Shown here in pieces: positions 28,852 through 37,418 of a DNA stretch of 64,000 nt. The notes under the pieces were generated by a model. That model was not told where the DNA came from and did no database searches. It saw only the letters and a list, made by a program, of their open reading frames with translations. The stretch's first letter is position 1. Each line of letters opens with the position of its first letter. The stretch covers positions 575,876-639,875 of the forward strand of contig NKIY01000004.1 in the NCBI GenBank assembly GCA_002256345.1, in the 5' to 3' direction. The position numbers and the translations under genes are program-made. The stretch is from Bradyrhizobiaceae bacterium PARB1. GTDB lineage: Bacteria > Pseudomonadota > Alphaproteobacteria > Rhizobiales > Xanthobacteraceae.

Positions 28852-30057
28852 TCAATGCGTCAGATACGGACAGCCGCCTTCACTCATCGGACGAAACGCG
28901 TCATCGCCGGGAATCGTCGCCACGGTCTCATACAGATCCCACGGCTGCTTCGACTCGGTCGGCTTCTTGATGCGCATCAGATACATGTCGTGCACCATGC
29001 GGCCGTCGTCGCGGACTTTGCCGCCCTGCGCGAAGAAGTCATTGACGGGATTGGCGCGCATCCAGGCCATCACTTTCTCGGTGTCGGTGGACTTGGTCGC
29101 CGCCACAGCCTTGAAATAGTGGCGCAGCGCTGAATTCACACCGGCCTGATAGGCGGTCGGCATCGCGCCGTGGCGCTTGTAGAATTCCTGGCTGAACGCG
29201 CGGGTCTCCGGCGTGCGGTCCCAATAGAACGAGTCGGTGAACATCAGGTCATGTGCGTTGGAAAGACCCATCGCATGCACGTCGGTGAGCGTCACCTGCA
29301 GCGCCACGATCTGCATCGCCTGTTGAATGTTAAACTCGGCAGCCTGGTTCACCGCGGTGGAGAAGTCGGAGCCGGCGTTGGCGAGGCCGAGAATCTTGGC
29401 GCCGGACGACTGCGCCTGCAGCAGGAAGGATGAGAAGTCCGCCGTGCTGAACGGATGACGGACAGAGCCGATCACCTTGCCGCCCGCGGCGATGACAGCC
29501 TTCGAGGCATCGCGCTCGAGCGCCTGGCCGAACGCATAGTCCGCCGTGAGAAAGAACCACGAATCGCCGCCGCGCTTGACGATCGCCTTGGCGGTGCCGT
29601 TGGCAGCGGCATAGGTGTCGTAAGTCCACTGCACCGATGTCGGCGAGCACTGCTTGCCGGTGATGTCGGAGGAGCCGGCGCCGGAGATCAGAAAGATCTT
29701 CTTGCGCTCGCGGGTGAGGTTCTGCACCGCCAGCGCGACGGCGGAGTTCACGCCCTCGGCAACCACATCGATATTCTTGTTGTCGATCCAGTCCCGCACG
29801 ATGGCGGTGGCGACGTCCGGCTTGTTCTGGTGATCGCCAGAAATGATCTCGATCTTGCGGCCATTGACGCTACCGCCGATCTCCTCGGCGGCCATCTGCG
29901 CCGCGATCACCGAACCCTTGCCATTGCCGTCCGCGTACTGCCCGCTCATGTCTGTGATGATGCCGACCCGCAGCGCGCCATCCTCGGCGCGCACCGCAGC
30001 GGTCGAACACATCAGCAGCAGGCCCGCTGCAACGGCTTTCACGAAATTCGAAGTCAC
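28852..30057 (-). CDS. Branched-chain amino-acid-type ABC transporter substrate-binding protein
   Basis: The 401-residue periplasmic type I binding protein of the LivK/HAAT class has a signal peptide (KAVAAGLLLMCSTAAVRA). It begins GALRVGIITDMSGQYADGNGKGSVIAAQMA, followed by IEIISGDHQNKPDVATAIVRDWI and DSWFFLTADYAFGQALERD. Homologs deliver amino acids, amides or aromatic acids to Liv-type permeases. No permease or ATPase gene is adjacent here, so partners are elsewhere. The start is a GTG at 30057, preceded by GGGAGGAA; the longer upstream frame has no signal peptide. Confidence 0.92.
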   Translation of the reverse strand: MTSNFVKAVAAGLLLMCSTAAVRAEDGALRVGIITDMSGQYADGNGKGSVIAAQMAAEEIGGSVNGRKIEIISGDHQNKPDVATAIVRDWIDNKNIDVVAEGVNSAVALAVQNLTRERKKIFLISGAGSSDITGKQCSPTSVQWTYDTYAAANGTAKAIVKRGGDSWFFLTADYAFGQALERDASKAVIAAGGKVIGSVRHPFSTADFSSFLLQAQSSGAKILGLANAGSDFSTAVNQAAEFNIQQAMQIVALQVTLTDVHAMGLSNAHDLMFTDSFYWDRTPETRAFSQEFYKRHGAMPTAYQAGVNSALRHYFKAVAATKSTDTEKVMAWMRANPVNDFFAQGGKVRDDGRMVHDMYLMRIKKPTESKQPWDLYETVATIPGDDAFRPMSEGGCPYLTH

Positions 30058-30214
30058 GGAATTCCTCCCTGTCACGCCCCATTTTGCGGGCTCTGGCGGC
30101 GCGACATGGCGCCGTCCGATGCGGGGAGGTTGCCGGGGGTGCGACATTTTGGCAATGCGCGGAGCTACCCGTGTTCGCCCGTCTGCCATGCGGAGGCAGG
30201 CGCTGTGTCGCCCT

Positions 30215-31960
30215 TTAGTTGCCGATGGCCGCCGCGCCACGCGTGCGTGGGTCGGGCGCGCCAAGCAAGCCGCCCGGCGTGACCGCAATGGAATTCGCGG
30301 ATGTCTGCCCCATTGGCTTCACGATGCGGTGATCCATCGCGCGCAAGCCATCTAGCACCGGCTCCGGAAAGCCGTTCTCGATCCGCACGTCGTCCGGCAG
30401 CCATTGATGGTGCAACCGCGGCGCAGCCACGGCGGACATGACATCCATCCTGTAGTCGATCACGTTCACGATGACTTGCAGTGTCGTTGAGATAATCCGG
30501 CTGCCGCCGGGCGAGCCGGTGACCAGCACCGGCTTGCCGTCCTTCAGTACGATGGTCGGTGTCATCGAGGAAAGCGGGCGCTTGCCCGGCCCCGGCAGGT
30601 TGGCCTCATAGCCGACAAGGCCATAAGCATTGGATGCGCCGGGTGAGGCCGTAAAGTCATCGAGTTCGTTGTTGAGCAGCACGCCGGTGCCTTCCGGCAC
30701 GAGGCCCATGCCGTAGCTGAAATTTAGCGTGTAAGTGTTGCTAACCGCATTGCCAGCACGATCGACGACGGAATAGTGCGTGGTGTTCTGGCCTTCGCGC
30801 GGCGGCTTCGGCGTGAGCGCGTCGCTCCAAGGCGTTGCGCGCCTGGGATCAATGGTGCCGCGCTGTTTGGCGGCATAGTCTTTTGAGATCAGTGCCGCAA
30901 TCGGCGCATTCACAAAAGCGGGATCGCCGAGATAACGCGCCCGGTCGGCATAAGCGCGCTTCATCGCCTCGATGAGCAGATGCAGCGACGGTGTCGAGCC
31001 CTGCTGCATGTCGCTCATCGGAAAACCTTCGAGGATATTCAATGTCTCCAGCAGCACCGTGCCGCCGGATGACGGCGGTGGCATCGAGATGATATCGTAG
31101 CCGCGATAGCTGCCGCGCACCGGTTGGCGGATGATGGGCCGATAGGTCTTGAGATCGTCCAGCGTAAAAATGCCGCCGGCCTTGTTGATGCCATCCACCA
31201 GTTTCTCAGCAACTGGCCCCTCATAGAAGCCACGCGGTCCCTGTTGCGCGATAGCCGTCAGCGTATCGGCAAGGTCGCGCTGAACAAGTCTGTCGCCCTC
31301 ACCTAGCGATGTTCCATCTGCGCGTGAGAAAATCGCCTTGCTGGATGGCCAGCGCGCCAGGCGGCGATGCCAGTCCGGCAGCGTGTCGGCGCCGTCGTCT
31401 GTGAGCACGAAGCCGTCGCGCGCCAGCGCGATCGCTGGCTGTAGCAAATCGGACAAGGTGAGTTTACCCGACCCGTATTTCTCCAGCGCCAGCGCAAGGC
31501 CGGCCACCGTGCCGGGCACGCCGATACCGAGTGCACTGTCGCGCGACTTCGTGATGTCCGGCTTGCCGTCGCTGCCGAGAAACATGTCACGGGTGGCTTT
31601 GCCGGGTGCCGTTTCGCGATAGTCGATGGTGACGTCCTCACCCTTGGCGGTGTGGATCACCATGAAGCCGCCGCCGCCGATATTGCCGGCGCGGGGATAG
31701 GTAACGGCCATGGCGAAGCCGGTGGCCACCGCTGCATCGACTGCATTGCCACCGCGGGCCAGCACATCCGCTCCCACCTGTGCGGACAGCCGCTCTTGCG
31801 TCACGACCATGCCTCCGGTTGCGGTGACCGGCTTGAGCGTCCCTAATGGTGCGGGAGTATAGTTGTCGCGCGATTGCTGCGCATTTGTCGGCTGGCCCCA
31901 CACCAGTATTACTGCGAGTGTTGCGGCGCATGCACAACGCAGGAAAGCAAAACGCGTCAT
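30215..31960 (-). CDS. ggt: Gamma-glutamyltransferase
   Basis: The 581-residue exported proenzyme (signal about 1-28) cleaves gamma-glutamyl bonds of glutathione in the periplasm. The autoprocessing site and nucleophile are T393 in GQNTTHYSVVDRAGNAVS. Other signatures are GGNAVDAAVATGFAM, RETAPGKATRDMF and GYEANLPGPGKRPLSSMTPTI, with the GSPGG oxyanion loop (LVTGSPGGSRII). Size and order match E. coli GGT. It diverges from the MFS gene. The ATG at 31960 directly precedes the signal peptide. Confidence 0.95.
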   Translation of the reverse strand: MTRFAFLRCACAATLAVILVWGQPTNAQQSRDNYTPAPLGTLKPVTATGGMVVTQERLSAQVGADVLARGGNAVDAAVATGFAMAVTYPRAGNIGGGGFMVIHTAKGEDVTIDYRETAPGKATRDMFLGSDGKPDITKSRDSALGIGVPGTVAGLALALEKYGSGKLTLSDLLQPAIALARDGFVLTDDGADTLPDWHRRLARWPSSKAIFSRADGTSLGEGDRLVQRDLADTLTAIAQQGPRGFYEGPVAEKLVDGINKAGGIFTLDDLKTYRPIIRQPVRGSYRGYDIISMPPPSSGGTVLLETLNILEGFPMSDMQQGSTPSLHLLIEAMKRAYADRARYLGDPAFVNAPIAALISKDYAAKQRGTIDPRRATPWSDALTPKPPREGQNTTHYSVVDRAGNAVSNTYTLNFSYGMGLVPEGTGVLLNNELDDFTASPGASNAYGLVGYEANLPGPGKRPLSSMTPTIVLKDGKPVLVTGSPGGSRIISTTLQVIVNVIDYRMDVMSAVAAPRLHHQWLPDDVRIENGFPEPVLDGLRAMDHRIVKPMGQTSANSIAVTPGGLLGAPDPRTRGAAAIGN

Positions 31961-32065
31961 CGATTACTCCGCTCAAGCAGCGGACATGATCGCTTCGCCG
32001 CCACGCATGCTATATGGCTTGAGAATCGTCTTTCACAACACGCGGTTCTTTCAGGAGAACTATTC

Positions 32066-33454
32066 ATGGCGGACGTTGCCGCATCCTCTCATGTCGCGGC
32101 ATTTCCGACGACGTATCCGCCGCGCCGCGCCGTGGTCAGCTGGATGTTCTTCGATTGGGCGGCGCAGCCCTATTTCAGCCTGATCACGACTTTCGTATTC
32201 GCGCCCTATTTCGCCACCCGCGTCGCGGCGGATCCGGCTACAGGACAATCGCTGTGGGGGTTCGCCACCGCGAGCGCCGGCCTGATCATTGCACTGATGT
32301 CGCCGGTGCTCGGCGCCATTGCGGATGCCAGCGGGCGGCGCAAGCCATGGATCGCGGGCTTCGGCGCCATCTTCGTGATCGGCGCCTGCCTCATGTGGAT
32401 CGGCAAGCCCGGAGATCCCGCGCTGATCCTGCCGCTCCTGATCGCCTATGGCTTTGCGACCATTGGCGTCGAATTCGCCACCGTGTTCAACAACGCGATG
32501 ATGCCGACCCTGGTGCCACCCGACAAGATCGGGCGGTTGTCGGGTTCGGGCTGGGCGCTCGGTTATGTCGGCGGCATTCTCAGCCTGATCATCGTGCTCG
32601 GCTTCATGGCCGCCAATCCAACGAGCGGCAAGACGCTGTTCGGCCTGACCCCGATTCTCGGTCTCGACCCCGCGACATTCGAAGGCGATCGGATTTCGGG
32701 GCCGCTGTCGGGCCTGTGGTTCGTCGTCTTCGTGCTGCCGATGTTTCTGTTCACGCCGGATTTTCCGGCCCGGGTCTCGGCCGGCAGTGCCGTGCGTGCA
32801 GGCCTCACCGATCTCCGACACACGCTGCGCGAATTGCCGAAGCACAAATCCATGATGGCGTTCCTGATCGCCAACATGATCTATACCGACGGCCTCGTCT
32901 CGCTGTTCGCCTTCGGCGGCATCTATGCGGCAGGCACCTTCGGCTGGAATACAATTCAGATCGGCACATTCGGCATCATCCTCGCCATCGCCGGCACCTT
33001 CGGTGCTTTCATCGGCGGCAAGCTCGACGATGCATTGGGGCCGAAACGTGTCATCGCTGGCGCGATGCTGCTGTTGCTGTTCGCGATCGTGTCGATCCTT
33101 TTGATCGACAAGGAAACCATCCTGTTCGTGCAGGTGACGCCGCCGCAGCCGAATGGCGGGCTGTTCGCAGCACCCGCGGAGAAGGCGTATCTGCTGCTCG
33201 GCTGTTTGATCGGTATGGCCGGGGGACCATTGCAGGCGGCCTCGCGCACGCTGCTGATCAGACTGGCGCCGCGGGATCGCATTGCGCAGTTCTTCGGCCT
33301 GTTCGCGCTGACGGGGAAAGTAACGTCCTTTATCGGTCCGTTGCTGATCGGCGTCGTCACCGCCGTGACGGCCAGCCAGAAGGCCGGGATGGCCGTGCTG
33401 GTGGGGTTTTTCGTGGTGGGATTGGCGCTGCTGGCACGGGTGCGGCAGAACTAG
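32066..33454 (+). CDS. MFS transporter, Atg22/UMF1-like
   Basis: The 462-residue membrane protein has about 12 segments and the Atg22-like signatures VVSWMFFDWAAQPYFSLITTFVFAPYFA at the first helix and SPVLGAIADASGRRKPWIAGF in the first inter-domain loop. The second half includes FFGLFALTGKVTSFIGPLLIGVVTAVT. Eukaryotic Atg22 exports amino acids from vacuoles; bacterial substrates are unknown. The start at 32066 is chosen because TCAGGAGAAC precedes it at good spacing. Confidence 0.9.
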   Translation: MADVAASSHVAAFPTTYPPRRAVVSWMFFDWAAQPYFSLITTFVFAPYFATRVAADPATGQSLWGFATASAGLIIALMSPVLGAIADASGRRKPWIAGFGAIFVIGACLMWIGKPGDPALILPLLIAYGFATIGVEFATVFNNAMMPTLVPPDKIGRLSGSGWALGYVGGILSLIIVLGFMAANPTSGKTLFGLTPILGLDPATFEGDRISGPLSGLWFVVFVLPMFLFTPDFPARVSAGSAVRAGLTDLRHTLRELPKHKSMMAFLIANMIYTDGLVSLFAFGGIYAAGTFGWNTIQIGTFGIILAIAGTFGAFIGGKLDDALGPKRVIAGAMLLLLFAIVSILLIDKETILFVQVTPPQPNGGLFAAPAEKAYLLLGCLIGMAGGPLQAASRTLLIRLAPRDRIAQFFGLFALTGKVTSFIGPLLIGVVTAVTASQKAGMAVLVGFFVVGLALLARVRQN

Positions 33455-33463
33455 CCGCTCGGC

Positions 33464-33608
33464 CTCTTCCTTCTCCCCTTGTGGGAGAAGGTGGCTTCGC
33501 GAAGCGAAGACGGATGAGGGGTGTGGCTGGGCTCTGAGCTTGTGGCACCCCTCACCCGTCTGCGCGCAAAGAAGCGCGCATCCACCCTCTCCCACAAGGG
33601 GAGAGGGA
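33464..33608. repeat. Palindromic repeat, CTTCTCCCCTTGTGGGAGAAGG type
   Basis: This 145-base element has outer arms (CTTCTCCCCTTGTGGGAG and CTCTCCCACAAGGGGAGAGG) and inner arms (GATGAGGGGTG and CACCCCTCACCCG). It fills the convergent gap between the MFS and purH genes and could terminate both. Confidence 0.87.
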
Positions 33609-33618
33609 AAAAGAGCAA

Positions 33619-35211
33619 TCAATGCTTGAAGTGGCGCACGCCGGTAAACACCATGGCGATGCCGGCATCGTCAGCGGCCTTGATCACTTCGTCATCGCGC
33701 ACCGAGCCACCGGGTTGGATCACCGCCGTGGCGCCAGCTTCGATCGCCACCAGCAGTCCATCCGCGAACGGGAAGAACGCGTCGGAGGCGACCACCGAAC
33801 CCTTGGTCATCGGTTCGGCAAGCTTCATCTCCGTCGCCGCATCCTGCGCCTTGCGAGCGGCGATGCGTGCGCTGTCGATACGGCTCATCTGGCCGGCGCC
33901 GACGCCGACGGTGGCGAGGTCCTTGGCATAGACGATGGTGTTCGACTTGATGTGCTTGGCGACACGGAATGCGAACTTCAGATCGCGCAGTTCGGCTTCG
34001 GTGGGCTGGCGCTTGGTCACGAACTTCAGTGTCATGTCATCGACGACAGCATTGTCGCGGCTCTGCACCAGCAGGCCACCCGCAACGGTCTTGGCAGTGA
34101 AACCCTTTGCGCGCGGATCGGGCAAGGCGCCCGCCAAGAGCAGACGCAGGTTCTTCTTCGCTGCGACGATCGCGATAGCCTCGTCGGTCGCATCCGGAGC
34201 CACGATCACTTCGGTGAAGATTTCGGTGATCACCTTTGCGGTTTCGGCATCCAGCGTCTGGTTCAGCGCGACGATGCCGCCGAAAGCCGAGGTGGAATCG
34301 CAAGCCAATGCCTTGCGATAGGCTTCGACGAGATTGCTGCCTTCTGCCACGCCGCAGGGATTGGCGTGCTTGACGATCACACAAGCGGCGGTGCGCTTCG
34401 GGTCGAACTCGGCGATGGCCTCATAGGCTGCATCGGTGTCGTTGATGTTGTTGTAGGAGAGCTGCTTGCCCTGCACCTGCCGCGCCGAGGCGACGCCGGG
34501 ACGCAGCTCGGGCGTGCGATAGAAAGCTGCCGTCTGGTGCGGATTCTCGCCATAGCGCAGCGCTTCGACGAGCTTGCCGCCGACGGCGCGAAAATCCGGC
34601 GCGTCGGTCTTGAGCTGTTCGGCGAACCAGTTGGAGATCGCGGCATCGTAAGCGGCGGTGCGCGCATAGGCCTTTGCGGCGAGGCGGCGGCGCAGCGTCA
34701 GCGAGGTCGCGCCCTTGTTGGTTGCGAGCTCGTCGAGCACCGACTGATAGTCGGACGGCTCAACGACGACGGTCACGTCGTCGTGGTTCTTCGAGGCGGC
34801 GCGGATCATCGCCGGGCCGCCGATGTCGATATTCTCGATGCAGTCTTCCCAGGAGGCGTTCTTCGCGACGGTCTCTTCGAACGGATAGAGATTCACCACC
34901 AGCAGATCGATCTGTGCGATGCCGTGATCCGCCATCGCCTTTTTGTGCTCGGCATTGTCGCGGATCGCGAGCAGGCCGCCATGCACCTTCGGATGCAGGG
35001 TCTTGACGCGGCCGTCCATCATTTCTGGGAAGCCGGTGAGGTCGGAGACGTCGGACACCTTGAGGCCCGCAGCCGCGATCGCCTTGGCGGTGCCGCCGGT
35101 GGAGACGAGATCGACGCCATGCGCGGCCAGCGCGCGGGCAAATTCGATCAGTCCGGACTTATCGGAAACGGACAAGAGAGCGCGAGTGACCTTGCGCGGA
35201 TGGTCGGTCAT
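33619..35211 (-). CDS. purH: Bifunctional AICAR formyltransferase / IMP cyclohydrolase
   Basis: The 530-residue bifunctional enzyme performs the last two steps of IMP synthesis. The N-terminal MGS-like cyclohydrolase domain starts [35 protein letters not shown]. The AICAR transformylase domain carries the catalytic lysine-histidine in [14 protein letters not shown], then [12 protein letters not shown] and the C-terminal [28 protein letters not shown]. It consumes 10-formyl-THF. No riboswitch was recognised upstream. In this lineage purH normally lies next to rsmB-heparinase; here a serine hydrolase gene intervenes. Confidence 0.97.
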   Translation of the reverse strand: MTDHPRKVTRALLSVSDKSGLIEFARALAAHGVDLVSTGGTAKAIAAAGLKVSDVSDLTGFPEMMDGRVKTLHPKVHGGLLAIRDNAEHKKAMADHGIAQIDLLVVNLYPFEETVAKNASWEDCIENIDIGGPAMIRAASKNHDDVTVVVEPSDYQSVLDELATNKGATSLTLRRRLAAKAYARTAAYDAAISNWFAEQLKTDAPDFRAVGGKLVEALRYGENPHQTAAFYRTPELRPGVASARQVQGKQLSYNNINDTDAAYEAIAEFDPKRTAACVIVKHANPCGVAEGSNLVEAYRKALACDSTSAFGGIVALNQTLDAETAKVITEIFTEVIVAPDATDEAIAIVAAKKNLRLLLAGALPDPRAKGFTAKTVAGGLLVQSRDNAVVDDMTLKFVTKRQPTEAELRDLKFAFRVAKHIKSNTIVYAKDLATVGVGAGQMSRIDSARIAARKAQDAATEMKLAEPMTKGSVVASDAFFPFADGLLVAIEAGATAVIQPGGSVRDDEVIKAADDAGIAMVFTGVRHFKH

Positions 35212-35534
35212 GACTGTGTATCCCGTGGGAGAAGGCAGCCGCGTAGCACGGTTTGACGGGGACCGAAACCAGGGCGGTTGGCATGCCAGAAATTCGCGCG
35301 CGGCCTCCTGACTCTCCCCTCATCGCAAGGAGCCGCGCAGCGGCGTCTCCTTGCGAATGGCGAAGCCATTCGCTGGGGATGGCAGGGAAACTTCAGAGCC
35401 ACACAAGCTCTTGGTTCGAGACGCGCGCAAGAGCGCGCTCCTCACCATGAGGGACTGAGTTATTGAATTACAACGGTAATTCCGGCTCCCGCCGGGTATT
35501 TCGCCGGCGGTGCGCCTGCGACGACACATCTACC
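35212..35534. other. Gene-free stretch (323 bases) with repeat and heparinase-end remnant
   Basis: No intact gene lies here. It contains the purH promoter region, a palindromic repeat-like segment around 35314-35457 (arms including CTCCCCTCATCGCAAGGAG and CTCCTTGCGAATGG), and the duplicated heparinase 3' end described separately. Confidence 0.6.
35468..35521 (-). pseudogene. Remnant copy of the heparinase gene 3' end
   Basis: Bases 35469-35507 match 37420-37458 at 36 of 39 positions. Read on the minus strand, both encode RRNTRREPELPL followed by a stop codon (TAA here, TAG in the gene). The intact heparinase gene uses this as its real C-terminus, so the copy is best read as a scar of duplication flanking the serine hydrolase gene. 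Confidence 0.72.
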
Positions 35535-37274
35535 TCAAACGTCATCCGCGTCGATCCGCGGAACCACGAACGTGCCGTTCGGCTGGTGAAAGACAAGTTC
35601 GTCGGCGGATTTTGTCGGCCCCGGCCGAAATTCCACGCGAAATCCTTCGAGTTCGACGATGCTGAAAACAGCACCCTGATACGGGCTCAGTTTGTACAAT
35701 GGCTGATAGTCCAATTTCAGCGTCAGTTGGCCATTGGCCCGCAACGAGATTTCGTGGGTGATCGATCCGCTCCTGTATCGGCCGACACAGGCTTCCCGAA
35801 AGGCGATGTCCATGCATTCGCCGCTTGCCACCCGCGCAAAGACGATGTCTTCGGTCATCGGTTCGAGCTGCGCCGACAGGCTGGATACATTGCCATCGCG
35901 ATCGGTCATGAACGATATCGCCAGATGATCCGGATTCAGTTCGTAGACCAGGCGGGGGACATCAAATGTCTCGTAGTGTCGATGCGACAAGGCGCCGGAA
36001 AGGGTGCGCCACGTCCAGTGAAGCTCGTCTCCGTTGCGGGTGATGGTTATCTGACCATAGGCCGGATGGTGATAGTTGCCGGCATAATCGGACAGGTCGT
36101 GGCCGTGCGGCGCATTCGGCTTCCGGACCGTCGGCTGGTCGGCCTGTTCCCGCTCCACTTCCTTGCGGCGTAGATCACGAAGCCGGTTCAGCCATGGCAC
36201 CGGCTCCTTCCCGCAGAGCCGATCAGACACGTAATTGATCAGAATGGCCGGCACGGGCGCCCCGCCGAGATTGCAGAATACCGCGATGCCCAGATTTCTC
36301 TCGGGCAGCAGGCGCATCAGTGTACTCCAGCCGAGCCAACCGCCTGAATGTCCGACGATCCGCTCGCCGCGATAGGTCGTCGAAACATATCCGAGGCCGT
36401 AGTGTGACGGGCCGAATTCGGATTCCGGCGCGCCTGCATAGACGCGCGGCGCGTGCATCTCGCGTATCAATGCGCTCGATAGCAGCTGTTCGCCGCGAAA
36501 TTTGCCGTCAGCCAGCAGAAACGTCATCCAGTTGGCGATCGCAGTCACCGATGTATTGATGGCACCCGCCGCTGTGGCCCGGATCGGCCAATGCCTTGTG
36601 GCTTGGCGTTGGTCGCGATGGATGATGTAAGGTGTTGCGGCATCCTCCGTGGCTTCCAGATTCTCTGCCGCGAACGTCATCGGCATGTTCAGCGGATCTG
36701 CGATACGCGTTTGTGTAAATTCCTCCCAGCTCAGGCCGGTGATCCGCTCCGCAACGATACTCGCCGCGTTGTAACCGAGATTGCTGTATTGATAGCTGGT
36801 TCGAATGTCCCGGCTTGGCTCGACATGGCGCATGGCGGCCAGCATCTCCGTGCGGGAGAGATCGCCGGGCATCCATATCCAGTCGTGTCGCGGCAGGCCG
36901 GAATGATGAGACAGCAGATCGCGCACCGTCACGCGGTCCGTTGCGATCGCTTCGTGCAGTCGAAATTCCGGAATGTAGTCGCGGACGGGCTTCGTCCAGT
37001 CGAGAAGCCCCTCATCGACCAGCATCGCGAGGCCGGTTGCGGTAAAAGTCTTTGTGATCGAGCAGATGGTAAAGTGAGTCTCGGCGGTGGTCGGCAATCC
37101 CGTTTCCGCATTGCGCTGACCGTGGGCTTTGAGCAGCACGGTCTCGCCGTTCTGCACCACGGCCATCGCAACAGCAGGCACCTTCCACTCCGCCATTGCC
37201 TCAGCGGCGAGCGCATCGAGCTCCGGCCCGATGGTCGCCAAGGTGGCTTCGTTCATGCCGAGTTGGGCGGACAT
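35535..37274 (-). CDS. Class C beta-lactamase-like serine hydrolase
   Basis: The 579-residue protein of the beta-lactamase/D-aminopeptidase (PF00144-like) family has the SxxK motif S72-I-T-K75 in TICSITKTFTA, a YxN as YQYSNLGYN and the third motif HSGGWLGW. A C-terminal beta-rich extension of about 200 residues resembles DUF3471-type domains (LSDYAGNYHHPAYGQITITRNG). No signal peptide is seen, so it is likely cytoplasmic and more probably an esterase or peptidase than an antibiotic-resistance enzyme. It is bracketed by duplicated ends of the heparinase gene. Confidence 0.85.
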   Translation of the reverse strand: MSAQLGMNEATLATIGPELDALAAEAMAEWKVPAVAMAVVQNGETVLLKAHGQRNAETGLPTTAETHFTICSITKTFTATGLAMLVDEGLLDWTKPVRDYIPEFRLHEAIATDRVTVRDLLSHHSGLPRHDWIWMPGDLSRTEMLAAMRHVEPSRDIRTSYQYSNLGYNAASIVAERITGLSWEEFTQTRIADPLNMPMTFAAENLEATEDAATPYIIHRDQRQATRHWPIRATAAGAINTSVTAIANWMTFLLADGKFRGEQLLSSALIREMHAPRVYAGAPESEFGPSHYGLGYVSTTYRGERIVGHSGGWLGWSTLMRLLPERNLGIAVFCNLGGAPVPAILINYVSDRLCGKEPVPWLNRLRDLRRKEVEREQADQPTVRKPNAPHGHDLSDYAGNYHHPAYGQITITRNGDELHWTWRTLSGALSHRHYETFDVPRLVYELNPDHLAISFMTDRDGNVSSLSAQLEPMTEDIVFARVASGECMDIAFREACVGRYRSGSITHEISLRANGQLTLKLDYQPLYKLSPYQGAVFSIVELEGFRVEFRPGPTKSADELVFHQPNGTFVVPRIDADDV

Positions 37275-37418
37275 TACGGAATCTCGTCAGGCCAAGACGT
37301 CAACCGATCTGTGGTGCGAGACTACTCAAGATCGCGGAACCGGTCGAGACGGTTTGACGTGGTCGTGAACGACGTTTGTGCTGGGTGGCGATTCAACCGT
37401 TTGGCTGAGCGGGTTGGT

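Noticed and set aside
33622-35256. A 544-codon plus-strand open frame over purH
   Set aside because: Antisense of purH; low-complexity H/R/G/D-rich translation with no family resemblance.
35535-37274. Annotation as an antibiotic-resistance beta-lactamase
   Set aside because: No signal peptide, a large extra C-terminal domain and family members are mostly esterases or peptidases.
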